From: Chloroflexota bacterium
Lineage (GTDB): Bacteria > Chloroflexota > Anaerolineae > DTPP01
NCBI GenBank assembly: GCA_012514615.1
Contig: JAAYZY010000156.1
Coordinates: forward strand, 1-18,066
Length of the DNA stretch: 18,066 nt
Direction: 5' to 3'
Shown: piece after piece, positions 1 to 7,937 of the stretch
How positions within the stretch are numbered: the stretch's first letter is position 1
Layout: each line of letters opens with the position of its first letter
Notes under the pieces: model-generated
What the model was told of the DNA's origin: nothing
The model's input: only the letters and a program-made list of their open reading frames with translations
Database searches by the model: none
Position numbers and translations under genes: made by a program

Positions 1-696
1 GCGCCGCCGGTAGAGGATGGTGTTCACGCAGAAAGCGCAGCGGAACAGACAGCCGGTGCCGGTGTGCAGCATCAGGGTGCGGGTGCGGTTGGGCGCGCCC
101 GGCTCCAGGTCAGGGTAGAAGTAGCGCTCCACGTCCAACAGGTCGTAGTTGGGGAAGGGCAAGCTGTCCAGCGGCGAATAGGGCCGCGCCTCCGTGGTGC
201 GCACCTGGCCATCCAGCAGGTAGGCCAGGCCGGCAATCTGCCCGAAGTTGGGGTGCGCCGTCTGGGCAAAGGCCTGGGCCAGGTCCAGCGCGGCGTACTC
301 GCCCTCCCGCAGCACGGCCACGTCCACCAGAGGGTGGCGGCAGGTCTGGTCCGGGAAGAGCGTGGGGTGCACGCCGCCCCACACCAGTGGCAGGTCAGGC
401 CGGTGCTCCCGCACGTGGCGGGCGATGGCTAGGCCGTTGGCCAGCTGTGAGGTCATGGCCGAGATGCCCACGAAAAGCGGTTTGCGCTCCAACGCCGCGT
501 TCAGGTCGTCCATGTAGTCGGGGTTGACGCAGGCGTCGATGATGGTGGCGCGGAAGCCCCGCTCATCCAGCAGGCTGCCGATGGAAAGGAGCCCCATGGG
601 TGGGTCCACATCGGCTTGCCGTTGGTAGCTCCAGGGCGAGATCAGGTGCGGCGCCACCAGCACCACTTCCGGTCTGCGGTCTGCGTTTCTCTCCAC
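1..696 (-). CDS. B12-binding/radical SAM protein, N-terminal part (cut by window edge)
   Basis: The translated minus strand gives 232 codons with no stop before the left edge, so the C-terminus is missing. Residues about 10-130 look like the Rossmann-type cobalamin-binding domain of BchE-like radical SAM enzymes: a VLVAPH strand, DPPMGLLSIGSLLDERG, a strand plus acidic residue (TIIDA), GGVHPT and LREGE. No DxHxxG cobalamin-ligating motif is seen, which is common in this subgroup. The start of the radical SAM barrel follows, with Cys216-x3-Cys220-x2-Cys223 (GCLFRCAFC) as ligands for the 4Fe-4S cluster that cleaves S-adenosylmethionine. The start is GTG, the only good candidate, with GGGAAGGA nine bases upstream. 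It lies 40 bases after the neighbouring glycosyltransferase, so it probably belongs to the same transcript. The family methylates or rearranges unactivated carbons; the substrate here is unknown, possibly a sugar or lipid carrier. Confidence 0.88.
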   Translation of the reverse strand, partial: MERNADRRPEVVLVAPHLISPWSYQRQADVDPPMGLLSIGSLLDERGFRATIIDACVNPDYMDDLNAALERKPLFVGISAMTSQLANGLAIARHVREHRPDLPLVWGGVHPTLFPDQTCRHPLVDVAVLREGEYAALDLAQAFAQTAHPNFGQIAGLAYLLDGQVRTTEARPYSPLDSLPFPNYDLLDVERYFYPDLEPGAPNRTRTLMLHTGTGCLFRCAFCVNTILYRRR

Positions 697-705
697 AGGT
701 CGTCG

Positions 706-713
706 TCCTTCCC
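706..713 (-). promoter_or_regulatory. Ribosome binding site deciding the GTG start of the radical SAM gene
   Basis: The minus strand reads GGGAAGGA here, nine bases before the GTG at 696. No in-frame ATG lies upstream between the previous gene's stop and this site, so the site supports the GTG as the start. Confidence 0.55.
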
Positions 714-736
714 TGCGTGGGATGGCTGGCCGGGGC

Positions 737-1888
737 TCAGGGGCGCGGCCGGCTCTCGGCCATGATCTGGCGGTAGACTTCCAAGGTTCGCCGGGCCACC
801 GCCGAGGCGTGGAAGCGGCGCGCCGCCTCCTCACGTCCCCGCGCGCCCAGCTTGTGGCGCAACGGCGCGTCGGCCAGCAGGCGGTTCAGGGCCATGGCCA
901 TGCGCTCTGCGTCGCCAAAGGGGGTCACCAGGCCGGTCACCCCATCGGCCACCAGCCAGGGCACGCCGCCGGCCGGCGTGGCCACCACGGCGCGGCCAGC
1001 AGCCATGGCCTGCTCCACCACCATGGGCGCAGTCTCCTGGCGGGAGCTCAGGGCCACCACGCTGCAGCAGCGGTACTCATCCAGAATCTGCTCTTCGCTC
1101 AACTGCCCCAAGAAGCTCACCGCCTGGCCCAGCCCCTCCCGCGCCACAAACTCCCGGCATTGGCGGGCATAGGCCGGCTCCGAATCGGTCTCGCCGGCGA
1201 TGCGCAGCCGCGCCGTGGGCCGCTGCGCATGCAGCACAGCGAAAGCCCGCAGCAGGGTCAGCACGTCCTTGCGCGAGATGAGCCGAGCCGCGCACAGGAT
1301 CGCATCGGGCTGCTCTTCGCCGTTTAGGCGGAAGTAGCGATCCGCGATGGGGTTCTCCACCAAGTGAAACGTGGGCCGCCCGAAGCGCTCGTACTCCCGC
1401 ATCACGTAGGGGCTGATGGCGATGACGTGGCGCATGCGGCTCCAGCAGTAGCGTTCGTAGAGGATGTCCAGAGCATAGATGAGGCGCGGACGCAGGCCCG
1501 GCACCACCGCCGCCTCGCGGAACATCACCCCGTGCCAGGTGACCACGTTGGGGAAGCCGGAACTGAAGGTGGCGGCGGCGTAGGGCGCAGGCGGGCCGTG
1601 TCCGTGCACCAGGTCGGGGCGGATGTCGCGCAGCGCCTTGCGGATGCGCAGCACATCCCGTTGGTGGAAGGTCAGCCGTTTGAAGCGGGCCCAGGGGAAA
1701 GGGTGCACCCACACGCCCCCCACCTGGCGGGGCTCCGTGCTTTGCCCCGGCATGACACCAGTCACCACATGGACCTCAACGTCCGCTTCTCGCTGAAGCC
1801 CCTCGATGAGGTAGCTGATGACTGCATGCACGCCGCCTTCCAGGCGGGTGGGGTCCGAGGGGTAGGCCCCGACGATGGCAACTCTCAA
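737..1888 (-). CDS. Glycosyltransferase, family 4 (GT-B fold)
   Basis: This 383-residue protein is a retaining GT-B glycosyltransferase, cytoplasmic and probably acting on a lipid-linked sugar. The N-terminal half starts with RVAIVGAYPS and a glycine loop (LEGGVH, about residues 17-21), then DLVHGHGPP and VVTWHG. The C-terminal nucleotide-sugar half has ARLISRKDVLTLLRAF (201-216), GQLSEEQILDEY, and the ExnE pair of family 4 at Glu285/Glu292 in RQETAPMVVEQAMAAG. The open frame continues upstream, but homology begins at a TTG whose bases overlap the polymerase stop codon (TTGA). GAGGAG lies eight bases before it, so I take the TTG as start. The donor and acceptor sugars cannot be told from the sequence. 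It follows the polymerase gene directly and precedes the radical SAM gene by 40 bases. Confidence 0.9.
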   Translation of the reverse strand: MRVAIVGAYPSDPTRLEGGVHAVISYLIEGLQREADVEVHVVTGVMPGQSTEPRQVGGVWVHPFPWARFKRLTFHQRDVLRIRKALRDIRPDLVHGHGPPAPYAAATFSSGFPNVVTWHGVMFREAAVVPGLRPRLIYALDILYERYCWSRMRHVIAISPYVMREYERFGRPTFHLVENPIADRYFRLNGEEQPDAILCAARLISRKDVLTLLRAFAVLHAQRPTARLRIAGETDSEPAYARQCREFVAREGLGQAVSFLGQLSEEQILDEYRCCSVVALSSRQETAPMVVEQAMAAGRAVVATPAGGVPWLVADGVTGLVTPFGDAERMAMALNRLLADAPLRHKLGARGREEAARRFHASAVARRTLEVYRQIMAESRPRP

Positions 1889-3369
1889 TACGTTGTCTCC
1901 TCGCGGATGCGGCGCACTGCACCCGGTTGTTCCTCGTGGAGCCAGAGGCCCAGCATCCCTCCCACAATCAGGTAGAAGAGCAGGTTGGTCAGCTTGGACG
2001 CTTCGATCTCCATGGTGAAAATGGGCGCCAGGTACGCGGCCATGGCCGCCAAGAAGGCCGCGGCCATGGGCCGGTCCACGGTGACATCTCTGCGCCCCCG
2101 CCAGTAGACTCGCCACCCATCCCACACGATGCTCAGGAACATGAGCAGGTAGGGCGCCAAGGCCAGCAGCCCACCGGAGACGGCGATGTACAGGTACGAG
2201 TTGTGGGGCGACGGGGCGACCCACCGCTCTGGGTGCCAGCCAAACTCCGACGCGGCAATGCTGCCGAAGTTGGCAAAGCCCACACCCAGGATCGGGTAGC
2301 GCTGGAAGACACGAATGGCCAAGTCCATGCCCATGGAGCGGTAGTCGATGGACTTGGTGAAGGTCAGGCGCTCGGTGTAGACGTAGCTGCTGGTAATGGC
2401 CTCCCAGTTCAGGTAGGCCAGCCCGGCCCCCACCACCAGCAGCAGGGCAAACGGCAGGCGAAATCGAGGCCACAGCACCGCCAGCACCAGCATCCCCAGG
2501 GCCAGGGCCACCCAACCAGCCCGCACGAAGGTCATGTAGACCCCCACCGCCAGCATGCCGGCCAACGCCCAACCCAGCAGCCGCAGGGGCAAGGAGCGGA
2601 TGCGGCTCACCGCCACCAGCAGCAGCGGCAGCGTCATGGCGATGATGACATCGGTGAAGGCCGGGTTGCCCAACAGCCCAGCCACGCGGCGGATGTGTTC
2701 CGTGTAGTAGACGGAGCGCCCCTGCAGGGCGAAGAGCACCTCGCCGGTGGTCTGCTCGCGGATCGTCAGCACGGCCAGGTAGGCCCCGATGATCGCCAGC
2801 GCCCCGATGACCATGTAGAGATCTCGCCGACTGCGCACCAGGTTCTTGGCGATGAAGTAGACCAAGATCGGCGTGTAGACGGCGTCGAAGAGGGCCTGAT
2901 AGGCCGTCACCCAGCCCAGCGTGGAAACGATGCCCGACACGCCGTAGCCCAGACAGAAGACCAAGATGAGGGCGTCGGTGCGGGTGAACGGCGCCAGACG
3001 CCGCCTTCCCAACACTACCTGGCCAGCCATCAGGGCCAGCATGGCGGCCACCGCCATGCGGTCCAGGCTCAGGTCGGGCACGCCGGCCCCCAGGTGGATG
3101 TTCAGCCCGAAGAACGGCGCATAGGGGGAGACCACCAGCCAGCCCAGCAGAGCGGCCAGGGGGCTGAACATGACAATCACCACACAGAGGCCGATGGCCA
3201 CCACCGCCGTCAGCCAGTTCAGCTCGTCTGAGGTGATGGCCTTGGCCGTGACGAAGCCGGCCGCGGCGTAGATGCCCGCTAGCGCCAACGCCTTGAAGGC
3301 GTGGAACACGCGCAACAGCAGGCCTTCCCCTCGATTGAGCTCCTGCGCCGCCGGCGCCTGTTCCGACAT
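1885..3369 (-). CDS. Wzy/O-antigen ligase family membrane protein
   Basis: The 494-residue protein is almost wholly hydrophobic, with roughly eleven or twelve predicted membrane helices between residues 25 and 475. It belongs to the O-antigen ligase/polymerase family (Wzy_C-type, PF04932-like), which joins lipid-linked repeat units or transfers finished glycan on the outer face of the cytoplasmic membrane. Supporting motifs are FVRAGW (Arg283) in a central helix, the large loop with YPILGVGFANF (358-368), and PHNSYL (388-393, with His389), the family's typical loop motif. The start is ATG, six bases after the preceding glycosyltransferase stop, with a purine-rich AGGGATAGGGG just before it. 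The protein could be either the polymerase (Wzy) or a ligase. The flippase and Wzz-like protein in the same cluster favour polymerase. Confidence 0.88.
   Translation of the reverse strand: MSEQAPAAQELNRGEGLLLRVFHAFKALALAGIYAAAGFVTAKAITSDELNWLTAVVAIGLCVVIVMFSPLAALLGWLVVSPYAPFFGLNIHLGAGVPDLSLDRMAVAAMLALMAGQVVLGRRRLAPFTRTDALILVFCLGYGVSGIVSTLGWVTAYQALFDAVYTPILVYFIAKNLVRSRRDLYMVIGALAIIGAYLAVLTIREQTTGEVLFALQGRSVYYTEHIRRVAGLLGNPAFTDVIIAMTLPLLLVAVSRIRSLPLRLLGWALAGMLAVGVYMTFVRAGWVALALGMLVLAVLWPRFRLPFALLLVVGAGLAYLNWEAITSSYVYTERLTFTKSIDYRSMGMDLAIRVFQRYPILGVGFANFGSIAASEFGWHPERWVAPSPHNSYLYIAVSGGLLALAPYLLMFLSIVWDGWRVYWRGRRDVTVDRPMAAAFLAAMAAYLAPIFTMEIEASKLTNLLFYLIVGGMLGLWLHEEQPGAVRRIREETTY
1897..1902 (-). 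promoter_or_regulatory. Ribosome binding site for the TTG start at 1888
   Basis: GAGGAG on the minus strand lies eight bases upstream of the TTG, inside the last codons of the polymerase gene. It makes the 4-base TTGA overlap a plausible translational-coupling junction. Confidence 0.55.
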
Positions 3370-3375
3370 CGTCCC

Positions 3376-4632
3376 CTATCCCTGCCCTGAACCCAACAGC
3401 CGTTGGTAGATACGTTCCACTTGCCGCGCATGCTGCTCCGCGGTATACCGCTCTTGGAAGACCGCGTGCCCCTGGGCCGCCAACCGCTGCGCCCAGGCCG
3501 GCTCGGCCAGCAGCCGGGCCATGGCCGCCGCCAGGGCCGCCGCGTCGCCCGGCGGCGTCAGCAGGCCGCTCACGCCATTCTCCACAATCTCCGGCGTCGC
3601 GCCGTCGTTGCTGGCAACCACCGGCACCCCTGCCGCCATCCCCTCGATGATCACCCGCCCGAACGGCTCCGGCGCGGTGGAGCAGTGCACCACCGCCGCC
3701 ATACCGGTCATCAGCCGCAGCACGTCGGGCCGGTAGCCGGCGAAGACCACCGCCCCGCCCAAGCCCAACTCACGGGCCAGCGCGCTGAGCTCCTGCGGGT
3801 AGGCTGGGCTGTTGGGCTCCGGCCCCCCCACCACCAGGCCCACCGCCTGGGGGTGCTGACGCCGCACTTGGGCCAGCGCCTGCAAGAAGACCCGATGCCC
3901 CTTCCACGGCTCCAGCCGACCCACCATGCCGAAGACCTGCGCCCCTGGGGGGAAGCCGAACGCCTCCACCAGCTCCTCGCCCGAGCAGCGCTGGTCCAAC
4001 GCCCCTGGCTCTACGGCGTTGGCAATCACCTCGCCGAGCATGGGCACCCCTTCTGCCCGCTGGGCCCTGGCCACCGCTTGGGAGATGAAGATGTAGTAGG
4101 CCACCCGGCGGGCCAGCCAGCGGTCCACCGGCTCCAGGCGGTTCAGACCGCGGAGGTGGCAGACGCAGGGCCGCCCCGTGGCCCAAGCAGCCAAGATGCC
4201 CGCTCGGTTCAGCGCCACGATGTTGTTCAGGTGCAGGAGGTGCGGCTGGGTGCGCCGCACCACGCTGGCCAACCGCCAGGCCTCCGGCAGGGTGCGCCTG
4301 GCCAGGCGCAGCGCCAAACCGCCGGCTCGCCACAGGCGCAAGAGCGGCCCGGCTCGCTGCACCCAGCGCCCCAAGCGCCCGGTCCGCACCCGCTGCACCG
4401 CCGCGGGGAACTCGGCGGTGCCTTGTCGGTGCCCAGGCAGAGCCACCACCGGCACCCCCAGCTCTCGCACCTGCTGGGCGAAGGTGTTGTGCGCCGAAAG
4501 GACCACCAGCGGCTCGTAGCGGCGGCGGTCCAACCCCCGCAGCAGGTTGTAGAGGCTGACCACAGACCCGCCGGGGGTCGGGGCCAGGTCTACGAAGAGG
4601 ATGCGCCGGGCCTCCGGCAGGCGATCGTCCAT
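3376..4632 (-). CDS. Glycosyltransferase, family 4 (GT-B fold)
   Basis: A 418-residue GT-B enzyme. The N-terminal acceptor-side half has ILFVDLAPTPGGSVVSLYNL, with a Gly-Gly loop at 21-22 typical of family 4, then LLHLNN (132-137) and a strand ending in ISQAV (183-187). The donor half has GRLEPWKGH (238-246), LVVGGPEP, and the ExnE motif as EPFGRVIIEGMAAG (Glu322, Glu330), followed by GATPEIV. The reaction is expected to be retaining sugar transfer from a nucleotide sugar to a lipid-linked oligosaccharide at the inner face of the membrane; the sugar is unknown. The ATG start is seven bases after the stop of the Wzz-like gene. The Shine-Dalgarno signal is weak (G-rich), which suggests coupling to the upstream gene. 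Confidence 0.92.
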   Translation of the reverse strand: MDDRLPEARRILFVDLAPTPGGSVVSLYNLLRGLDRRRYEPLVVLSAHNTFAQQVRELGVPVVALPGHRQGTAEFPAAVQRVRTGRLGRWVQRAGPLLRLWRAGGLALRLARRTLPEAWRLASVVRRTQPHLLHLNNIVALNRAGILAAWATGRPCVCHLRGLNRLEPVDRWLARRVAYYIFISQAVARAQRAEGVPMLGEVIANAVEPGALDQRCSGEELVEAFGFPPGAQVFGMVGRLEPWKGHRVFLQALAQVRRQHPQAVGLVVGGPEPNSPAYPQELSALARELGLGGAVVFAGYRPDVLRLMTGMAAVVHCSTAPEPFGRVIIEGMAAGVPVVASNDGATPEIVENGVSGLLTPPGDAAALAAAMARLLAEPAWAQRLAAQGHAVFQERYTAEQHARQVERIYQRLLGSGQG

Positions 4633-4639
4633 GCCCGAG

Positions 4640-5950
4640 CTACCCCGCCCTGCGCTGCCCAGAGGTCGAGCGCGTCAACGACTCCAACCCCTCCAGCAGG
4701 AAGGCCAGCACCACCCCCAGCAACAGACTCACCACCGCGCCGGCCAGGGCGTACTGGGCCAGCTTGGAGGCCAGGGGGCGGTCGGGCAACCGCGCCGGGT
4801 CGATCACCCGGATGTAGCCCATGTTCAGCACCTGGCTCTCCTTCAGCCGCGCCTCGGTCAGCTTGTCGGAGACCAGGCTGTAGGCCGAGCGGGCCTCGTT
4901 CACCCGACTAAGCAGGTCGTCATACTCGTCGCTCAGGCCGATCAGGGAGCTCAGCTCCGTTTGGAGCATGGCCACCGTCTGGTCGTAGCGCGCTTGGGCC
5001 ACCCGATACCCTTGGGCCATCGCCTCTTGGTTCATGGCCGTGTTCAGATACTGGCGCGCCAGGCCGCGGTAGTAGTCGGCGTTGGCGCGGGCATCCTTCT
5101 CACGGATGCTGGCCTCCTGCACGGCGATCTCCGCCTCGCGGGAGGCCGCCGCGTTTTCGCTGGCCTGAGCCTTCAGCACATCGTCCTCGTGGGCGAAGCG
5201 TTCTTCCCGGGCCGCAGTCTCGTCTTCGTCAAAGGCCGCCGCTTGCGTCTCAGCCTCCGCCGCCGCGCCGCGGTACTCCTCGGCCAGCCGGGCCGCCCGC
5301 TGCGCTTCCACGCTGGCGCTATCCGACGAAACCTTGGTACTGCGCACCAGGTCTTGGTACGAGTTGATCTCTCGGGTCACCGAGTCGATGTTGTGCTTCA
5401 GCTTGAAGGCAGAAAGCAGCGACTTGGCCTGGGCCAGGCTGCGCCCCTCCTCCTCGATCTGGCGGGTCAAGAACTCCTTGGAGACCACTGCCGGCCGGGC
5501 CCGCACCGTACGGTAGTACTCCAGGGCGTTGTCCACGTGGTGGGTGGCGATGGCTTCGGCTTCTTGGGGCGTGGCGCCCTGCACCACCACCATGACGAAG
5601 TCCGCATCCCGCAGCACCGTGAGCTTATCCAGCAGTTGCGCGGCCGACATGCTCAGGTTCTGCTCAGCGATGGTCTCCCAAGCCACAGAGCCGGACTGCA
5701 GCACAGAGATGAACTCGTTCTGGGTGGCCAGGATCTCGTCGGACGTGCCGCTGGCCCGAAAGGTGGAATAGAGCCCCACCGCCCCAGGCTCCGCAGCCAG
5801 CACCTGCAGCCGCACTTGAGCCTGGTACACCTCGCCGGCCGTGAGCTGTGTGTAAAGGATCACCCCCATGGTCACCGCGAAGAGGAGGATGATCAGCCAC
5901 AGGCGCTTGCGAATGATGCGGACGAATCGCAGGAAGTCGCTATCTTGCAT
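4640..5950 (-). CDS. Wzz-type chain-length / polysaccharide co-polymerase protein
   Basis: The 436-residue protein has the co-polymerase layout. A short basic cytoplasmic N-terminus (RIIRKR) leads into membrane helix 1 (about 18-36). A long extracytoplasmic region follows, then a proline-containing segment RVIDPARLPDRPLASK (381-396), and membrane helix 2 (about 399-419) with a short basic tail. Residues about 160-375 are Ala/Glu/Arg-rich and should form an extended coiled coil. Such proteins oligomerise in the cytoplasmic membrane and set glycan chain length together with Wzy. There is no Walker motif or Tyr-rich tail, so any autokinase is a separate protein that is not in this window. The gene overlaps the end of the preceding acyltransferase-like gene by 11 bases. 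Confidence 0.88.
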   Translation of the reverse strand: MQDSDFLRFVRIIRKRLWLIILLFAVTMGVILYTQLTAGEVYQAQVRLQVLAAEPGAVGLYSTFRASGTSDEILATQNEFISVLQSGSVAWETIAEQNLSMSAAQLLDKLTVLRDADFVMVVVQGATPQEAEAIATHHVDNALEYYRTVRARPAVVSKEFLTRQIEEEGRSLAQAKSLLSAFKLKHNIDSVTREINSYQDLVRSTKVSSDSASVEAQRAARLAEEYRGAAAEAETQAAAFDEDETAAREERFAHEDDVLKAQASENAAASREAEIAVQEASIREKDARANADYYRGLARQYLNTAMNQEAMAQGYRVAQARYDQTVAMLQTELSSLIGLSDEYDDLLSRVNEARSAYSLVSDKLTEARLKESQVLNMGYIRVIDPARLPDRPLASKLAQYALAGAVVSLLLGVVLAFLLEGLESLTRSTSGQRRAG

Positions 5951-7205
5951 CGGTTATTGGTCCCTCTCCCCCGTCAGTCTCGTCTTGGGCGGCCTGGCCC
6001 TCATCCTCGGCCCACTGCAGCAGGTCTTGCAGCGCTTGGGGCCTCAGCCCGCGGAACGGGCGGTCGCTCAGGATGCGGATGCCGCTGCGCCGCAGGTGGT
6101 CGCGCAGGTCTTCGGCCAGAACGTCGGCTCGGCCCAGCGCCAGCCGGCGGTGCAGATCCAGGATCACAGCCCCTTCCACAGGGTGGGCCGGCGAAAGGGA
6201 GACCCCCAGCAGCTGCTGCCCGCGTTCGGCGCACTCTGCCTGGTGCTGCTGCAGGCGCGCGGCCGCGTCGTCTACCTCCGCGGGCACAAAGACCAGCCGC
6301 CAGGAGCCGCCTTGCCCCTGCACCACCGCCTCGCCCCGGGCCTGCAGCTTCTCCTGGAGCACCTGGATCCCTTTGTAGGGCAGCGTCGCCAGGTAACGCT
6401 CCAGAACCCCCAGCACCAGCGCGTTGCGGTCGCCGCTGGTCAGCCGCTGGGGGTAATGGTCGGCATCGCGGATGACCCGCGCCGGCACCCCGGCGGCGAA
6501 CGAGCGCGCCGGGATGTCGCTACGCACCAGCGAGCAAGCCCCCACCGTCACGCCGTCGCCGATGGTGACCCCCGGCAGCACCGTGCTGTGGGTATAGACC
6601 ACCGTCTGGCTGCCGATGCGCACCGGCCCGAACGCCCCCTTGTACCCCTCCAGGATCGGTTGCCACACGCCGTGGGTGAGCACCGTGACATGGTAGCTCA
6701 GGGCCGTCTCGTCGCCGATCTCCACGGCGTCGGCCAGGTTCACATAGACGTAGTCCACCAGCAGGCAGCCGTTGCCCATGGTCAGCACGGCCTGGGGGCT
6801 CATGGCGCCGCCGCCCCCGATGAGCACATGCTCGCCAGTCCAGAGCGACTCGCCGATCTCGATGCGCCGGCCGGCCACCTGGCAGTGCGGGCCAATGGTG
6901 CTGGCCCGGCCCAAGTGCAGGCGCTCCACCACAGTGACCTGGGTACTGTCGCCGATGCGCGCCCCTGGCCCCAAGCGCACTTCGTTGGCCACCAGCTCCA
7001 CGCCGGCGCCGATCTGGCTGCCTTCGGCCATCTCCAGGCGGCGGCAAACCACTCGGCTGCCCGCCCCCAGGCGCACCCCGGCCGCCAGCGACCCCGACCC
7101 GACCCGGCAATCCACGCCCGGGCCCAGGGCCACATCATCGGCCACGGCCACGCCAGCAGCCTGCAACCGTCTCCGCACCGCCTCGCCGTCCAAAGCCGCT
7201 CCCAC
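5940..7205 (-). CDS. Left-handed beta-helix acyltransferase-like protein with extra C-terminal domain
   Basis: Residues about 20-245 are built of imperfect hexapeptide repeats ([LIV]-G-x-x; for example VALGPG, VRLGPG, LHLGR, VRIGSQ, VTIGDG), the left-handed beta-helix of acyl/acetyltransferases. The helix ends in the family-typical AAGVPARVI (237-245). His172 and His178 (YHVTVLTHG) are candidate catalytic histidines. A further 175 residues form a mixed alpha/beta domain beginning ALVLGVLERYLATLPYKG (262-279) that I do not recognise. The likely role is O- or N-acylation of a sugar in the repeat unit, but the substrate is unknown. I chose GTG at 7205, four bases after the deacetylase stop. The Shine-Dalgarno there is poor, and an in-frame GTG at 7178 is an alternative. 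The first ATG falls well inside the repeats and would be too late. Confidence 0.8.
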   Translation of the reverse strand: MGAALDGEAVRRRLQAAGVAVADDVALGPGVDCRVGSGSLAAGVRLGAGSRVVCRRLEMAEGSQIGAGVELVANEVRLGPGARIGDSTQVTVVERLHLGRASTIGPHCQVAGRRIEIGESLWTGEHVLIGGGGAMSPQAVLTMGNGCLLVDYVYVNLADAVEIGDETALSYHVTVLTHGVWQPILEGYKGAFGPVRIGSQTVVYTHSTVLPGVTIGDGVTVGACSLVRSDIPARSFAAGVPARVIRDADHYPQRLTSGDRNALVLGVLERYLATLPYKGIQVLQEKLQARGEAVVQGQGGSWRLVFVPAEVDDAAARLQQHQAECAERGQQLLGVSLSPAHPVEGAVILDLHRRLALGRADVLAEDLRDHLRRSGIRILSDRPFRGLRPQALQDLLQWAEDEGQAAQDETDGGEGPITDAR

Positions 7206-7209
7206 GCGC

Positions 7210-7857
7210 TCAGTAGTTCTCCAGCATGCTGCGCTCGAACCACCAGATGGGGTGGGTGAGCACCTGCAGCCGATCGGCGCGCCCCAGAAAGCCGCACGCA
7301 CACCCCTCGCGCCAGCGCGCCCCGCTGTCGGAGATGTACTTCATCTCCTGGGTGAAGGCCGGGTCATACGCTTCGTAGCGGATGCCCAGCTCAGCCAGGT
7401 CGGCGCGGGCCAACAGCTTGCCACCCAGGGTGGGGTTGTGCGCCGCCGCTGAGACGATGGGGGTGTCCAGCACCCGCTCCAGCGCTTCCTTCTCCCGCCG
7501 CACCATGCTCCGCACATCCTCGCCCACCAGGCCGGCGAACTCCGGCTCGTAGTGCAGGCCGATCTCGTGCCCCTGATCTCGGATCGTCTTAAGGATGCGG
7601 TAGGTATCCAAGTCAAAGGGATTATACTGTCGGGCGTGCAATCGCACAAAATAGCAGGCGTGCACGCCGAAGCCAGACTCGATCTCGGCGAAGCGCAGGG
7701 CGTTGCGAGGCAAGAAGTCGATGTCGTGACGCATGATGATCAAGCGCTCGCCCGGCCCGGACTCGCACACCTCCTGGAAGCGCGCGAAACGGTAGCCCAG
7801 GCCCACCGCCTCGGCGATGATCTCACAATAGTGCTGGAAGGTGAAGCCGCAGTTCAT
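7210..7857 (-). CDS. Polysaccharide deacetylase family protein
   Basis: A 215-residue protein with the NodB-like deacetylase signature in the form used by surface-polysaccharide clusters. RHDIDF (43-48) supplies the His-Asp pair, GVHACYFVRLH follows (64-74), and GHEIGLHYEP (96-105) supplies His97 and His102. His140 (AAAHNP) and His202 (LTHPIWW) are further candidate metal or catalytic residues. The KYISDSGARWREG stretch (173-185) also fits this subgroup. There is no signal peptide, so it probably acts in the cytoplasm, removing an acyl group from a nucleotide sugar or lipid-linked sugar; this is inferred. The ATG start at 7857 is preceded by GGGAG nine bases upstream. The open frame extends further to 7935, but that stretch covers the promoter candidate and shows no family similarity. 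This is the first gene of the left-hand block. Confidence 0.85.
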   Translation of the reverse strand: MNCGFTFQHYCEIIAEAVGLGYRFARFQEVCESGPGERLIIMRHDIDFLPRNALRFAEIESGFGVHACYFVRLHARQYNPFDLDTYRILKTIRDQGHEIGLHYEPEFAGLVGEDVRSMVRREKEALERVLDTPIVSAAAHNPTLGGKLLARADLAELGIRYEAYDPAFTQEMKYISDSGARWREGCACGFLGRADRLQVLTHPIWWFERSMLENY

Positions 7858-7923
7858 GGATGCTTGCTCCCGGCGCGGAAATGGCTGCCCCCCAGTATGC
7901 GGCCAGGCACCCCTGTGCAGCCC

Positions 7924-7932
7924 ATTGTACCA
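7924..7932 (-). promoter_or_regulatory. Extended -10 promoter candidate for the deacetylase-to-radical-SAM block
   Basis: The minus strand reads TGGTACAAT: a TACAAT hexamer (five of six bases match TATAAT) with the TGn extension. It sits in the only true intergenic gap of the window, and transcription would begin near 7917, about 60 bases before the deacetylase ATG. No good TTGACA match lies 16-18 bases upstream, where the region is instead taken by a direct repeat. Confidence 0.5.
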
Positions 7933-7937
7933 CAAGG

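Noticed and set aside
697..736. Possible terminator between the left-most glycosyltransferase and the radical SAM gene
   Set aside because: The 40 bases hold no hairpin or T-run, only the ribosome binding site, so read-through is more likely.
3823..3829. Seven-base C or G runs inside genes (also at 9184-9190 and 15895-15901) as phase-variation sites
   Set aside because: Runs of seven are expected by chance at this GC content, all frames are intact, and no longer tract exists.
4601..6475. Long plus-strand open frame (624 codons), and similar long plus-strand frames at 10404-11825, 12493-14118 and 15798-17549
   Set aside because: They lie opposite well-supported minus-strand genes. Their translations are rich in Arg, Gly, His and Gln with no domain pattern, as expected for shadow frames in GC-rich DNA.
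7621..7649. TATAAT with TTGTGC 17 bases upstream on the minus strand, inside the deacetylase gene
   Set aside because: The hexamer encodes the Tyr-Asn of the QYNP segment, so coding constraint explains it. It could be an internal promoter but nothing else supports it.
7880..7925. GGCTGC...GCAGCC inverted repeat in the deacetylase leader
   Set aside because: Only six base pairs with a loop of roughly 30 bases and no U-run. It is too weak to call a terminator or riboswitch.
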